The notes: a model not told the origin generated them from the sequence alone. Shown: positions 1 through 4,861, counted from the stretch's first letter. The stretch is 5,508 nt of DNA from Alphaproteobacteria bacterium (GCA_017963715.1 JAGCTK010000137.1:1-5508); one strand, 5' to 3'. Made by a program: numbers and translations.

Positions 1-1203
1 ATCAAATGCGGTCAATGTGCGGCACACTGTCCGACAGGCGCCATCACCGATTATGACAACACGCAAAAGGTTTCGGCCTTGCTTGCCAACAAAGAATACA
101 CAACAGTGGTTCAAATTGCACCGGCTGTCCGCGTGGCTTTAGGTGAAGAATTCGGTTTTGATTTTGGTGCAAACTTAACGGGCAAAATTTATGCAGCCCT
201 TCGCAGACTCGGTTTTACCAAGGTGTTTGACACCAACTTCGGCGCTGACTTAACCATCATTGAAGAAGCTTCCGAGTTTGTCAAACGCTTCACAACAAAC
301 GACAATTTGCCGATGTTCACATCATGTTGTCCGGCATGGGTTGATTATCTCGAAAAATATTATCCCGACAACATCAAAAACTTGTCTTCATGCAAATCGC
401 CGCACGAAATGGTCGGCGCAATTGCTAAAACATACTGGGCTGCTAAAGCCGGTATTGACCCGTCAAAAGTCAAGGTTGTCTCGGTGATGCCCTGCACGGC
501 CAAAAAGTGGGAAATTGCGCGTGATGAAACAATGTCATCATCAGGTTATCAAGATGTGGACGAGGTTATCACAACACGCGAGCTTGCCAAGATGATTAAA
601 GCGGCCGGTATCAACTTCAAACGCTTAAAAGAAGAAGAAGCCGACAATCCTTTGGGCGAATATTCAGGCGCGGCAACCATTTTCGGTGTCACGGGCGGCG
701 TGATGACGGCAGCGTTAAGAACAGCCTATTTTTACATCACAGGCACCGAACTCGGCACCTTAAACTTCAAGGCAATTGAAGGCTTAGACGCCGTCAAAGT
801 GGCTGAAATTGACATCAAAGGCACCAAAGTTCGTATTGCCGTGGTCAACGGCGTCGGCAATGTCGAGCCGGTGATGGAACAAATCAACAAAGCAATAGCA
901 GAGGGCACCGAACTGCCTTATCACTTTGTTGAAGTGATGGCATGTCCCGGCGGTTGTATTGCAGGCGGTGGCCAGCCGCGTGTGATGGGCGCAACCTTTG
1001 ACAAGCCATGGGGCATCAATGACGAAATCAGAAAACTTCGTTCAACAGGCCTCAACTGCGAAGATGAGTGTGCAGGCAACCGTTTATCGCACAAAAATGA
1101 ATCGATTAAACAACTTTATACCGATTATTTGGGCGAAGCCGGCGGTGAAAAATCGCATCATTTGTTGCATACAAAATATGCCAAACGTCCGATTTACAAA
1201 TAA
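1..1203 (+). CDS. hydA: [FeFe]-hydrogenase catalytic subunit (group A, CpI/HndD-like), 5'-truncated by window edge
   Basis: The frame is open from the first base, so the gene starts upstream; 400 codons are present. It catalyses reversible H2 formation at the H-cluster, normally with ferredoxin and/or NAD(P)H partners. Seen, numbered from the first codon: the end of a ferredoxin-type cluster site (CGQCAAHCP, residues 3-11); H-cluster motif L1 TSCCPAW (107-113); L2 MPCTAKKWE (163-171); L3 E-x-M-x-C-x3-C-x2-GGGQP (311-326). The expected cluster ligands are C110, C165, C315 and C319. The proton-path residues known from Clostridium CpI are also present (Cys109, and the Glu/Glu/Arg pattern in EEASEFVKR near nt 262-288). 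A fused small-subunit-like tail ends in HHLLHTKY. The family is usually about 570-600 aa, so roughly 170-200 N-terminal residues (2Fe-2S and more 4Fe-4S domains) probably lie outside. No disruption is visible. Partner hyd genes and the HydEFG maturases are not in the window. Confidence 0.96.
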   Translation: MKCGQCAAHCPTGAITDYDNTQKVSALLANKEYTTVVQIAPAVRVALGEEFGFDFGANLTGKIYAALRRLGFTKVFDTNFGADLTIIEEASEFVKRFTTNDNLPMFTSCCPAWVDYLEKYYPDNIKNLSSCKSPHEMVGAIAKTYWAAKAGIDPSKVKVVSVMPCTAKKWEIARDETMSSSGYQDVDEVITTRELAKMIKAAGINFKRLKEEEADNPLGEYSGAATIFGVTGGVMTAALRTAYFYITGTELGTLNFKAIEGLDAVKVAEIDIKGTKVRIAVVNGVGNVEPVMEQINKAIAEGTELPYHFVEVMACPGGCIAGGGQPRVMGATFDKPWGINDEIRKLRSTGLNCEDECAGNRLSHKNESIKQLYTDYLGEAGGEKSHHLLHTKYAKRPIYK

Positions 1204-1219
1204 ATTTGTATCAAAGCGC

Positions 1220-1253
1220 AAACACCGTCGATTCATATCGGCGGTGTTTTTTT
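1220..1253 (+). terminator. Rho-independent terminator of the hydrogenase gene
   Basis: AAACACCG and CGGTGTTT arms extend inward through a G-U pair and CGAT/ATCG to a TCAT loop (1233-1236), giving a stem of about 13 bp. A run of seven T follows (1247-1253). It begins 17 nt after the hydrogenase stop, so no downstream gene is cotranscribed. Confidence 0.9.
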
Positions 1254-1274
1254 ATCACAGGAAAAAATATTTTC

Positions 1275-1303
1275 TTGACAGCATCAAAAAAATCATTTAT
1301 ATA
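1275..1303 (+). promoter_or_regulatory. sigma70-type promoter of tRNA-Thr
   Basis: TTGACA (1275-1280), a 17-nt spacer, then TATATA (1298-1303). The expected transcription start near 1310 lies about 10 nt before the mature tRNA 5' end, the usual arrangement for a singly transcribed tRNA. Confidence 0.8.
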
Positions 1304-1320
1304 CAAGTCTCGTTAGTTCC

Positions 1321-1396
1321 GCCGACATAGCTCAGTTGGTAGAGCAACTGATTTGTAATCAGTGGGTCGGGAGTTCAAGTCTCTCTGTCGGCACCA
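1321..1396 (+). tRNA. tRNA-Thr, anticodon UGU, CCA encoded
   Basis: A complete cloverleaf can be folded by eye. The acceptor stem GCCGACA/TGTCGGC pairs perfectly (1321-1327 with 1386-1392). The D-arm contains GCTCAGTTGGTAGAGC. The anticodon stem ACTGA/TCAGT (1347-1351, 1359-1363) closes the loop TTTGTAA with anticodon TGT at 1354-1356. A 5-nt variable region follows (1364-1368), then the T-arm GGGAG/CTCTC with one G-U pair and loop TTCAAGT. The discriminator A1393 is followed by CCA in the DNA (1394-1396). The 3' end is also the left copy of a direct repeat, so this tRNA probably serves, or served, as an integration site. Confidence 0.97.
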
Positions 1397-1398
1397 AT
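1376..1398 (+). repeat. Left copy of 23-bp tRNA 3'-end direct repeat (attL-like)
   Basis: This segment runs from the T-loop of tRNA-Thr through CCA plus two bases. It recurs exactly at 1620-1642, and the offset between copies is 244 bp. Exact duplication of a tRNA 3' end is the classic footprint of tyrosine-recombinase integration, in which the incoming element restores an intact tRNA. That interpretation is inferred from the repeat; no integrase gene is present in the window. Confidence 0.85.
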
Positions 1399-1400
1399 TC

Positions 1401-1431
1401 AAAAAAGGGTACCATTCATGGTACCCTTTTT
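1401..1431 (+). terminator. Rho-independent terminator directly after tRNA-Thr
   Basis: Perfect stem GGGTACC (1407-1413), loop ATTCAT, GGTACCC (1420-1426), extended by flanking A/T pairs and ending in TTTTT (1427-1431). It starts a few bases after the CCA end. Since it lies between the two 23-bp repeats, it would belong to the inserted segment rather than to the original tRNA locus, if the integration reading is right. Confidence 0.9.
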
Positions 1432-1482
1432 AATTTGAAGTTCATAGAAGAACTCTCGACCCACTTGGGTCGGGGCGAGGAT

Positions 1483-1512
1483 AAAAAATGGCTCTTAAAT
1501 GAGCGATTTTTT
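1483..1512. repeat. Inverted repeat, 12-nt arms, one mismatch
   Basis: AAAAAATGGCTC (1483-1494), loop TTAAAT, GAGCGATTTTTT (1501-1512). Eleven of twelve positions pair, the exception being G1490/G1505. The GC-rich core followed by six T could act as a weak plus-strand terminator. Confidence 0.75.
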
Positions 1513-1527
1513 ACCGCAGCGGTAGCG

Positions 1528-1575
1528 TATGTTATGTTTGCAAGAAACGAAGTGCAACGACGCAAACATTACATA
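1528..1575. repeat. Inverted repeat, 14-nt arms, one mismatch, 20-nt loop
   Basis: TATGTTATGTTTGC (1528-1541) pairs with GCAAACATTACATA (1562-1575) except at T1533/T1570. The loop is 1542-1561. This is the longest paired element in the segment and the most likely core if the DNA encodes a structured RNA. Confidence 0.8.
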
Positions 1576-1588
1576 GGCGTTGACCGAA

Positions 1589-1613
1589 GAAAATAAGTTT
1601 TCAACTTATTTTC
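1589..1613. repeat. Perfect 11-bp inverted repeat just before the right tRNA-end repeat
   Basis: GAAAATAAGTT (1589-1599), loop TTC, AACTTATTTTC (1603-1613). It lies 6 nt before the right 23-bp repeat, a position where an element terminus or recombinase arm site could sit. Confidence 0.8.
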
Positions 1614-1619
1614 AAGAAG

Positions 1620-1642
1620 CAAGTCTCTCTGTCGGCACCAAT
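1620..1642 (+). repeat. Right copy of tRNA-Thr 3'-end repeat (attR-like, partial tRNA)
   Basis: Exact copy of 1376-1398: part of the T-loop, the 3' T-stem arm, the 3' acceptor arm and CCA. No matching 5' tRNA half precedes it, so it cannot make a tRNA. It is followed within a few bases by a good terminator, which suggests that this is the original tRNA 3' end and terminator, displaced by an insertion. Confidence 0.85.
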
Positions 1643-1644
1643 GC

Positions 1645-1674
1645 AAAAGGCCACCTTTTCAGGTGGTTTTTTTT
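1645..1674 (+). terminator. Rho-independent terminator after the displaced tRNA 3' end
   Basis: CCACC (1651-1655), loop TTTTCA, GGTGG (1662-1666). The stem is extended by G-U and A-T pairs and followed by eight T (1667-1674). It is probably the ancestral tRNA-Thr terminator. Confidence 0.88.
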
Positions 1675-1678
1675 ATAT

Positions 1679-1708
1679 AAAAAAATAAGGTTGCATTTGC
1701 AACCTTAT
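1679..1708 (-). terminator. Rho-independent terminator for the 1739-2197 gene
   Basis: ATAAGGTTGCA (1685-1695) and TGCAACCTTAT (1698-1708) form an 11-bp perfect inverted repeat. On the minus strand it is followed by seven T (complement of 1679-1685). It lies 30 nt past the minus-strand stop codon. Confidence 0.88.
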
Positions 1709-1738
1709 CTTAAAAATGATGTTTTTTTGTTAATAGTT

Positions 1739-2197
1739 TCACGCTTGCGCGACTTTAACTTCTTCGGTCGGTGTCTTATGAAATACCATGTACAGCACAC
1801 AGTATATCAAAACCAGCATAGCGATCATAATGAGCAGTGAATTGGTATGAAAGGCCTTTTCAATTTGCGCTTCATCCCATCGACCGACCATAAATTTCAC
1901 GCCTTGCCCCTCGTCGCACCATTCATTTGTAAATTTCACGACCGTGACAATCGCACCGTCGATCGGTTTTGAAAGAACGGGCGTATCATCTTCCGAGGCT
2001 GAAACATATACTTCCGAAACAAAGTACATACCTGTTTCCACCTGCACGGTATACATACCGTTATCATGCTGGCGAAGATACCCTACACCGATAATCTCCG
2101 GCTCAACAGGTTCACTGTCAAACCAATGATACCCTATTGACATAACGGCAATAGCCACCAATGTCAAAACACCTAGAATCTTAAAGTTTCTACTCAT
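1739..2197 (-). CDS. Hypothetical two-TM envelope protein with an extracytoplasmic domain
   Basis: The protein has 152 aa and I do not recognise it. Seen: a short basic N-terminus (MSRNFK); a hydrophobic segment at about residues 7-25; a polar, acidic domain at about 27-118 containing a few beta-rich stretches and one Cys (C94); a second hydrophobic segment at about 119-140; and a short tail ending KVAQA. With both termini cytoplasmic, the middle domain would face the periplasm. It is monocistronic, with a strong promoter upstream (2257-2285) and a terminator downstream. The ATG at 2197 was chosen because it gives a complete first TM segment about 50 nt after the predicted transcript start. 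However, the leader there is AT-rich and shows no Shine-Dalgarno, and the internal Met19 shows none either. Proper hydrophobic organisation and flanking signals support a real gene; its function is unknown. Confidence 0.8.
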   Translation of the reverse strand: MSRNFKILGVLTLVAIAVMSIGYHWFDSEPVEPEIIGVGYLRQHDNGMYTVQVETGMYFVSEVYVSASEDDTPVLSKPIDGAIVTVVKFTNEWCDEGQGVKFMVGRWDEAQIEKAFHTNSLLIMIAMLVLIYCVLYMVFHKTPTEEVKVAQA

Positions 2198-2256
2198 AAA
2201 ATAATATTGTTTTAAGTGAATAAATAATTTAAATGTTAATAATTCAATTTCGCCCC

Positions 2257-2285
2257 AATATAGACAAATATTTTTTAATTGTCAA
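2257..2285 (-). promoter_or_regulatory. Near-consensus sigma70 promoter for the 1739-2197 gene
   Basis: On the minus strand, TTGACA (complement of 2280-2285), a 17-nt spacer and TATATT (complement of 2257-2262). Transcription would begin near 2250, leaving a leader of about 50 nt, very AT-rich and without a visible ribosome binding site. Confidence 0.8.
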
Positions 2286-2323
2286 GCCGTTTGATAAACA
2301 TTCCTCGCTGATAAAAGAATAAC

Positions 2324-2350
2324 AAAAAACCCCTGCACAATATGCAGGGG
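2324..2350 (-). terminator. Rho-independent terminator of the TrcR-like gene
   Basis: CCCCTGCA (2330-2337), loop of five, TGCAGGGG (2343-2350): a perfect 8-bp GC-rich stem. On the minus strand six T follow (complement of 2324-2329). It starts 20 nt beyond the stop codon. Confidence 0.92.
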
Positions 2351-2370
2351 TATCACGACAAACAAAATTT

Positions 2371-3279
2371 TTATTTTTTCTTTGAAGCCTTTTTCTTAGC
2401 CGGCGCTTTTTTGACTGTCGCTTTTGCTTTTGTCGCAGCCTTGGTCTTCGTCACCGTCTTTTTAGTCGCCGCTTTTGTCTTTGTTGCGGCTTTTTTCTTA
2501 GCCGGTGCTTTCTTGGCTGCCACCTTCTTGGCTTTTGTCGCAGCCTTGGTCTTCGTTACTGTCTTCTTGGCCGCTGCTTTAGTTTTTGTTACAGTCCTTT
2601 TCTTAACGGCTTTCTTTTTCGTTGCTGTTTTTTTGGCTGCTTCCTTGGCTTTTTTAGCCTTAACTTTTTCAGCCGCTTTTTTCTTAGCCGTCTTCTTTTT
2701 GGCGGCCGCTTTCTTTTTCTTTTCTTCTTCTTTTTTCAATTTGGCAGCCGCTTTTTCGTTCTTTTCTCTTGCAACTTTTAAGGCATCATCCAATGCATAT
2801 TCCGAGCACAAACCGACAGCCACCGGATTTTTTGCCCGCAGATAAATCATATCTTCACGCGTGCCGTTACGAATACCTGCAATTGTCGGCTTTGTTGTGC
2901 CGACCAATTTACAAATTTGCGCATCCGTCAAATCCGGACAATTATTAATCAGCCACAAAATAGCCGACGGTTTATCCATACGCTGCGACGGTGTCAAAAC
3001 CTTCTTGTTGCGCGCATTAATTTCTTTCACATTCTTTTCCATCACGCACGCCACCAAATCAGCCGCCGGATCCGCTTCACAACGTTTGATTTCTTCAGCC
3101 GTCAATTGCCCGTTCATAATCGGATTGAGCCCGATAATATTAAACGCGACATCGCCATCGGCAATGGCCTGAATTTCCAGTTCATGCAATTCGCAAAAAG
3201 TCGCAATTTGCCTAAATGTCAACGCTGTATTATCCACGAGCCAAACAGCCGTTGCCTTAGGCATTAAAGGTGCTGTCAT
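2371..3279 (-). CDS. trcR: TrcR-like (DUF1013) transcriptional regulator with a histone-H1-like Lys/Ala C-terminal tail
   Basis: The protein has 302 aa. The N-terminal ~170 residues match the alphaproteobacterial DUF1013 family, annotated as cell cycle transcriptional regulator TrcR: opening MTAPLMPKATAVWLVDNTAL, then QAIADGDV and NGQLTAEEI. Two similar helix-turn-helix-like stretches are visible, at about 12-44 and 106-140 (LVDNTALTFRQI... and LINNCPDLTDAQI...). After residue ~174 the sequence becomes low complexity, almost only K, A, T, V, E, P, R and S. It contains a repeat KKTVTKTKAATKAK followed by KKAPAKKKA, found twice. From memory the family is typically around 200-230 aa without such a tail, so this extension of about 128 residues is unusual. 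It resembles bacterial H1-like proteins (AlgP, HctB) and would bind DNA or RNA non-specifically (inference). The ATG at 3279 has AAAGGA 9 nt upstream. The gene is monocistronic. Confidence 0.93.
   Translation of the reverse strand: MTAPLMPKATAVWLVDNTALTFRQIATFCELHELEIQAIADGDVAFNIIGLNPIMNGQLTAEEIKRCEADPAADLVACVMEKNVKEINARNKKVLTPSQRMDKPSAILWLINNCPDLTDAQICKLVGTTKPTIAGIRNGTREDMIYLRAKNPVAVGLCSEYALDDALKVAREKNEKAAAKLKKEEEKKKKAAAKKKTAKKKAAEKVKAKKAKEAAKKTATKKKAVKKRTVTKTKAAAKKTVTKTKAATKAKKVAAKKAPAKKKAATKTKAATKKTVTKTKAATKAKATVKKAPAKKKASKKK
2391..2600 (-). repeat. In-frame tandem repeat (~102-105 bp) encoding the Lys/Ala tail
   Basis: A 26-bp segment at 2426-2451 recurs exactly at 2531-2556 (period 105). 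TTTTCTTAGC at 2391-2400 recurs at 2493-2502 (period 102). The difference is one codon, so the reading frame is preserved, and each unit encodes about 34-35 residues. Outer boundaries are approximate because the whole tail is low complexity. Confidence 0.75.
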
Positions 3280-3322
3280 TTTGATTTATCCTTTCGTATT
3301 TGATTAACCTTATTTAAGCCTA

Positions 3323-3351
3323 TTATTAAGCAAAAATATTTTAAGATACAA
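3323..3351 (-). promoter_or_regulatory. Candidate promoter of the TrcR-like gene
   Basis: On the minus strand, TTGTAT (complement of 3346-3351), 17 nt, TAATAA (complement of 3323-3328). The start codon lies about 44 nt beyond the -10 box. The region is AT-rich, so chance matches are likely. Confidence 0.4.
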
Positions 3352-3438
3352 CATTTTTTTTGTGATTATGCATGACAAATCAAAAAAAATACGGCCTCCG
3401 GCGCAAAAAATTCTTGTTTTAAAGTCGATTTTATGATA

Positions 3439-3470
3439 TTGACATACACACAGTGTGCATCACATGCACA
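3439..3470 (+). promoter_or_regulatory. Candidate promoter with overlapping inverted-repeat operator upstream of the Skp-like gene
   Basis: A TTGACA box (3439-3444) is followed by CACAC-A-GTGTG (3447-3457) and a perfect 7-bp inverted repeat TGTGCAT-CAC-ATGCACA (3454-3470). No good -10 box sits 16-18 nt from TTGACA; the palindrome occupies that space. This could be an operator for a dimeric regulator or an RNA hairpin in the leader. Only the repeats are certain. Confidence 0.45.
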
Positions 3471-3509
3471 TCATGTTTGCGTTCTAACTTCATCAAAAAG
3501 GAATCCGTT

Positions 3510-4094
3510 ATGAAAGACAAGAAAAAGACCGTTAAAACACCCAAAGCAAAATCTGAGCCTCAAACAACAGCAGCCGAAAACACTCAAGCATGCACGTGCG
3601 GTTGCGGATGCAACGGCAAATGCCATTGCAAGGCAAAAACAATTATTGCCGCCATCAGTTTGGTTGTTGCATTTTGTTTGATCGTAGGCGCTTGTTTCGG
3701 CATGGGAAAATGCAACAAACAACTCAAAGTTGCCATTGTTGACCTTGACGCCGTTGTTCTCAATTCGCCGCAAGTTCGTGCTTTAAAAGTAGACCGAACA
3801 ACCAAAGCACAAGAATTGGCTGAATGGTTGCAAAATGCCGAAAAAGAGGTCAACAACACGAAAGATACCAAGAAAAAAGACGAACTCTTAAAGAAGTATA
3901 ATGCGGAATTTGCGGCTAAACGCGATGAAAACACTCGTTATTACAACGAACAATTGCGTATCGTTGATGCCAATATCACGCAAATTATCGTTACGGAAGC
4001 CCAAAAACTGGGATATAATTTTGTGATGGCCAAAGCCAATGTGATTTTCGGAGGTGATGATATCACACCTCAAGTTATTAAGGCTGTGAAATAA
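3510..4094 (+). CDS. Membrane-anchored Skp/OmpH-like protein with N-terminal cysteine cluster
   Basis: The protein has 194 aa. The start at 3510 is preferred over an in-frame ATG 57 nt upstream because AAAGGAA lies 6-7 nt before it. Domain order: a Lys-rich N-terminus (1-26); a cluster C-x-C-x-C-x-C-x3-C-x-C (C28-C40); a hydrophobic membrane segment (~44-63); then an OmpH/Skp-like domain. That domain starts LKVAIVDLDAVVLNSPQVRAL, continues through a charged, probably coiled-coil stretch (~90-150), and ends in GYNFVMAKANVIFGGDDITPQVIKAVK, which fits the family's C-terminal pattern. Skp chaperones escort outer-membrane proteins in the periplasm and normally have a cleavable signal peptide. Here the membrane segment is internal and no clear cleavage site is visible, so the protein may stay anchored with the Cys cluster in the cytoplasm (inference). 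It is not next to bamA or lpxD, so it is probably a paralogue, not the housekeeping skp. Confidence 0.85.
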   Translation: MKDKKKTVKTPKAKSEPQTTAAENTQACTCGCGCNGKCHCKAKTIIAAISLVVAFCLIVGACFGMGKCNKQLKVAIVDLDAVVLNSPQVRALKVDRTTKAQELAEWLQNAEKEVNNTKDTKKKDELLKKYNAEFAAKRDENTRYYNEQLRIVDANITQIIVTEAQKLGYNFVMAKANVIFGGDDITPQVIKAVK

Positions 4095-4115
4095 TTTTTG
4101 TTTAACACAAAATTC

Positions 4116-4148
4116 AAATGAGGTGCTTTTTTACACCTCATTTTTTTT
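4116..4148 (+). terminator. Rho-independent terminator of the Skp-like gene
   Basis: AAATGAGGTG (4116-4125), an 8-nt loop, CACCTCATTT (4134-4143), and a T run from 4141 to 4148. It sits between the convergent Skp-like and HdeD-like genes. It may slow transcription from both sides, but the T run favours the plus strand. Confidence 0.9.
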
Positions 4149-4155
4149 GTAGTCT

Positions 4156-4722
4156 TTATTCCGACATTATCGAATTTTCCAACTTCTTAAAATACCAGTA
4201 TTCACCGATTTCAAACAATCCGTAAGCCACCAAGTAAAGACCCATCAAGGTGCTGATGGCAATGGTGCCGACCAACGGATGCTCGATGATGATAAATCCG
4301 AACACCACGCCCAAAACGCCCAAGGCCATACTCCATCCCCACGGCAAATTTTGGCGGCCGAATTTATAAGAAGTCACCAATTGTGCTGCCCCGACCGCTA
4401 AACACCAAATACCGAAAATAATCGGGAGTGTTGCCGCCGTGACACCCATATTGGTCACCAAAATAATACCGACCAACACATCAAGCACACCGACAAATGT
4501 CCACCATCCGTTATCCGCTTCAAGTGATGATGTGATATATCCCGCACCGATCACAATCAACGCAAATCCCAAATATAGTGCCAATGCCAAAATACTAATG
4601 GCCGGATTAAACCACAAAAATATGCCAACCAGCACCATCAAAGCACCGGCCAATGCATGCCAAAAACCCGCGCAACAACGAAAGCGCATCGGTTTTTCTT
4701 TTTTAATATTCAGTTCAACCAT
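4156..4722 (-). CDS. hdeD: HdeD/DUF308 family inner-membrane protein
   Basis: The protein has 188 aa and about six membrane helices (roughly 20-38, 42-63, 73-91, 97-117, 129-147, 151-173). Three repeats of the DUF308 pattern are visible: a Gly-rich helix G-x-L-x-x-L-x-G, a short turn often containing Pro, and a second helix ending in a Gly-containing segment (GALMVLVGIFLWFNP, GVLDVLVGIILVTN, GVLGVVFGFIIIEHP). HdeD of E. coli is linked to acid resistance at high cell density; most family members have no proven biochemical role, so the name indicates family only. The ATG at 4722 is chosen because AGGAG lies 8 nt upstream; Met12 lacks such a site. The gene is divergent from the YgiW-like gene, with about 140 bp shared between them. 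It converges with the Skp-like gene. Confidence 0.9.
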   Translation of the reverse strand: MVELNIKKEKPMRFRCCAGFWHALAGALMVLVGIFLWFNPAISILALALYLGFALIVIGAGYITSSLEADNGWWTFVGVLDVLVGIILVTNMGVTAATLPIIFGIWCLAVGAAQLVTSYKFGRQNLPWGWSMALGVLGVVFGFIIIEHPLVGTIAISTLMGLYLVAYGLFEIGEYWYFKKLENSIMSE

Positions 4723-4740
4723 TCAAATTTCTCCTGATAA

Positions 4741-4762
4741 ATATGTGAAACACCACACATAT
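4741..4762. promoter_or_regulatory. Inverted repeat in the leader/promoter of hdeD-like gene
   Basis: ATATGTG (4741-4747), 8 nt, CACATAT (4756-4762). It lies a few bases upstream of the hdeD-like ribosome binding site (4731-4735) and overlaps a minus-strand TTATAT (complement of 4759-4764) that could be its -10 box. It may be an operator, but the arms are short and AT-rich. Confidence 0.35.
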
Positions 4763-4798
4763 AATCCTTTTTTGAGCGTTTTAAATAAACACCGCGCG

Positions 4799-4826
4799 TT
4801 GAATTTTGGTATCAAAAGATTATATC
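4799..4826 (+). promoter_or_regulatory. Candidate promoter of the YgiW-like gene
   Basis: TTGAAT (4799-4804), 16-nt spacer, TATATC (4821-4826), giving a leader of about 30 nt before the TTG start. Moderate match to sigma70 consensus. Confidence 0.5.
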
Positions 4827-4861
4827 AAGGCAGGATACAACTTTTTTTAAGGAGAAAAATT

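Larger units (their letters stand above)
1399..1619. mobile_element. Small hairpin-rich segment bounded by tRNA-Thr 3'-end repeats; putative integrated-element remnant or palindromic element
   Basis: This 221-bp stretch between the 23-bp repeats has no plausible gene; reading frames crossing it run through the tRNA. After the terminator it is a succession of inverted repeats: AGTTC/GAACT (1439-1454); CGACCC/GGGTCG around ACTT (1457-1472); two 12-nt arms with one mismatch (1483-1494, 1501-1512); ACCGC/GCGGT (1513-1523); two 14-nt arms with one mismatch (1528-1541, 1562-1575) around a 20-nt loop; and two perfect 11-nt arms (1589-1599, 1603-1613). Such density suggests a structured RNA or a palindromic mobile element, comparable in general style to the palindromic elements of Rickettsia. 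I do not recognise the family, and no integrase or transposase accompanies it. Confidence 0.55.

Noticed and set aside
1336..1596. Open frame of 86 aa across tRNA-Thr and the hairpin segment
   Set aside because: It starts inside the tRNA, reads through the tRNA and its terminator, and has no ribosome site; it arises from the tRNA and palindromes.
1597..1642. Second complete tRNA ending at the duplicated 3' end
   Set aside because: There is a hairpin upstream, but no matching 5' acceptor arm, D-arm or proper anticodon stem in register; only the 3' 23 bp match.
1580..1840. Open frame of 86 aa through the second tRNA-end copy
   Set aside because: It crosses the partial tRNA copy and two terminators and overlaps the 3' end of the minus-strand 1739-2197 gene.
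2342..2845. Plus-strand 167-aa frame rich in Phe, Ala and Val resembling a membrane protein
   Set aside because: It is the exact antisense of the Lys/Ala codons of the TrcR-like tail and contains that gene's terminator arm at its start; hydrophobicity is a by-product.
3453..3509. Upstream in-frame ATG for the Skp-like gene
   Set aside because: It lies inside the palindromic promoter region and lacks a ribosome site; the ATG at 3510 has AAAGGAA at correct spacing.
4439..4861. N-terminal extension of the YgiW-like frame
   Set aside because: It is antisense to the hdeD-like gene and runs through the shared promoter region; the TTG at 4862 gives a signal peptide and has a good ribosome site.
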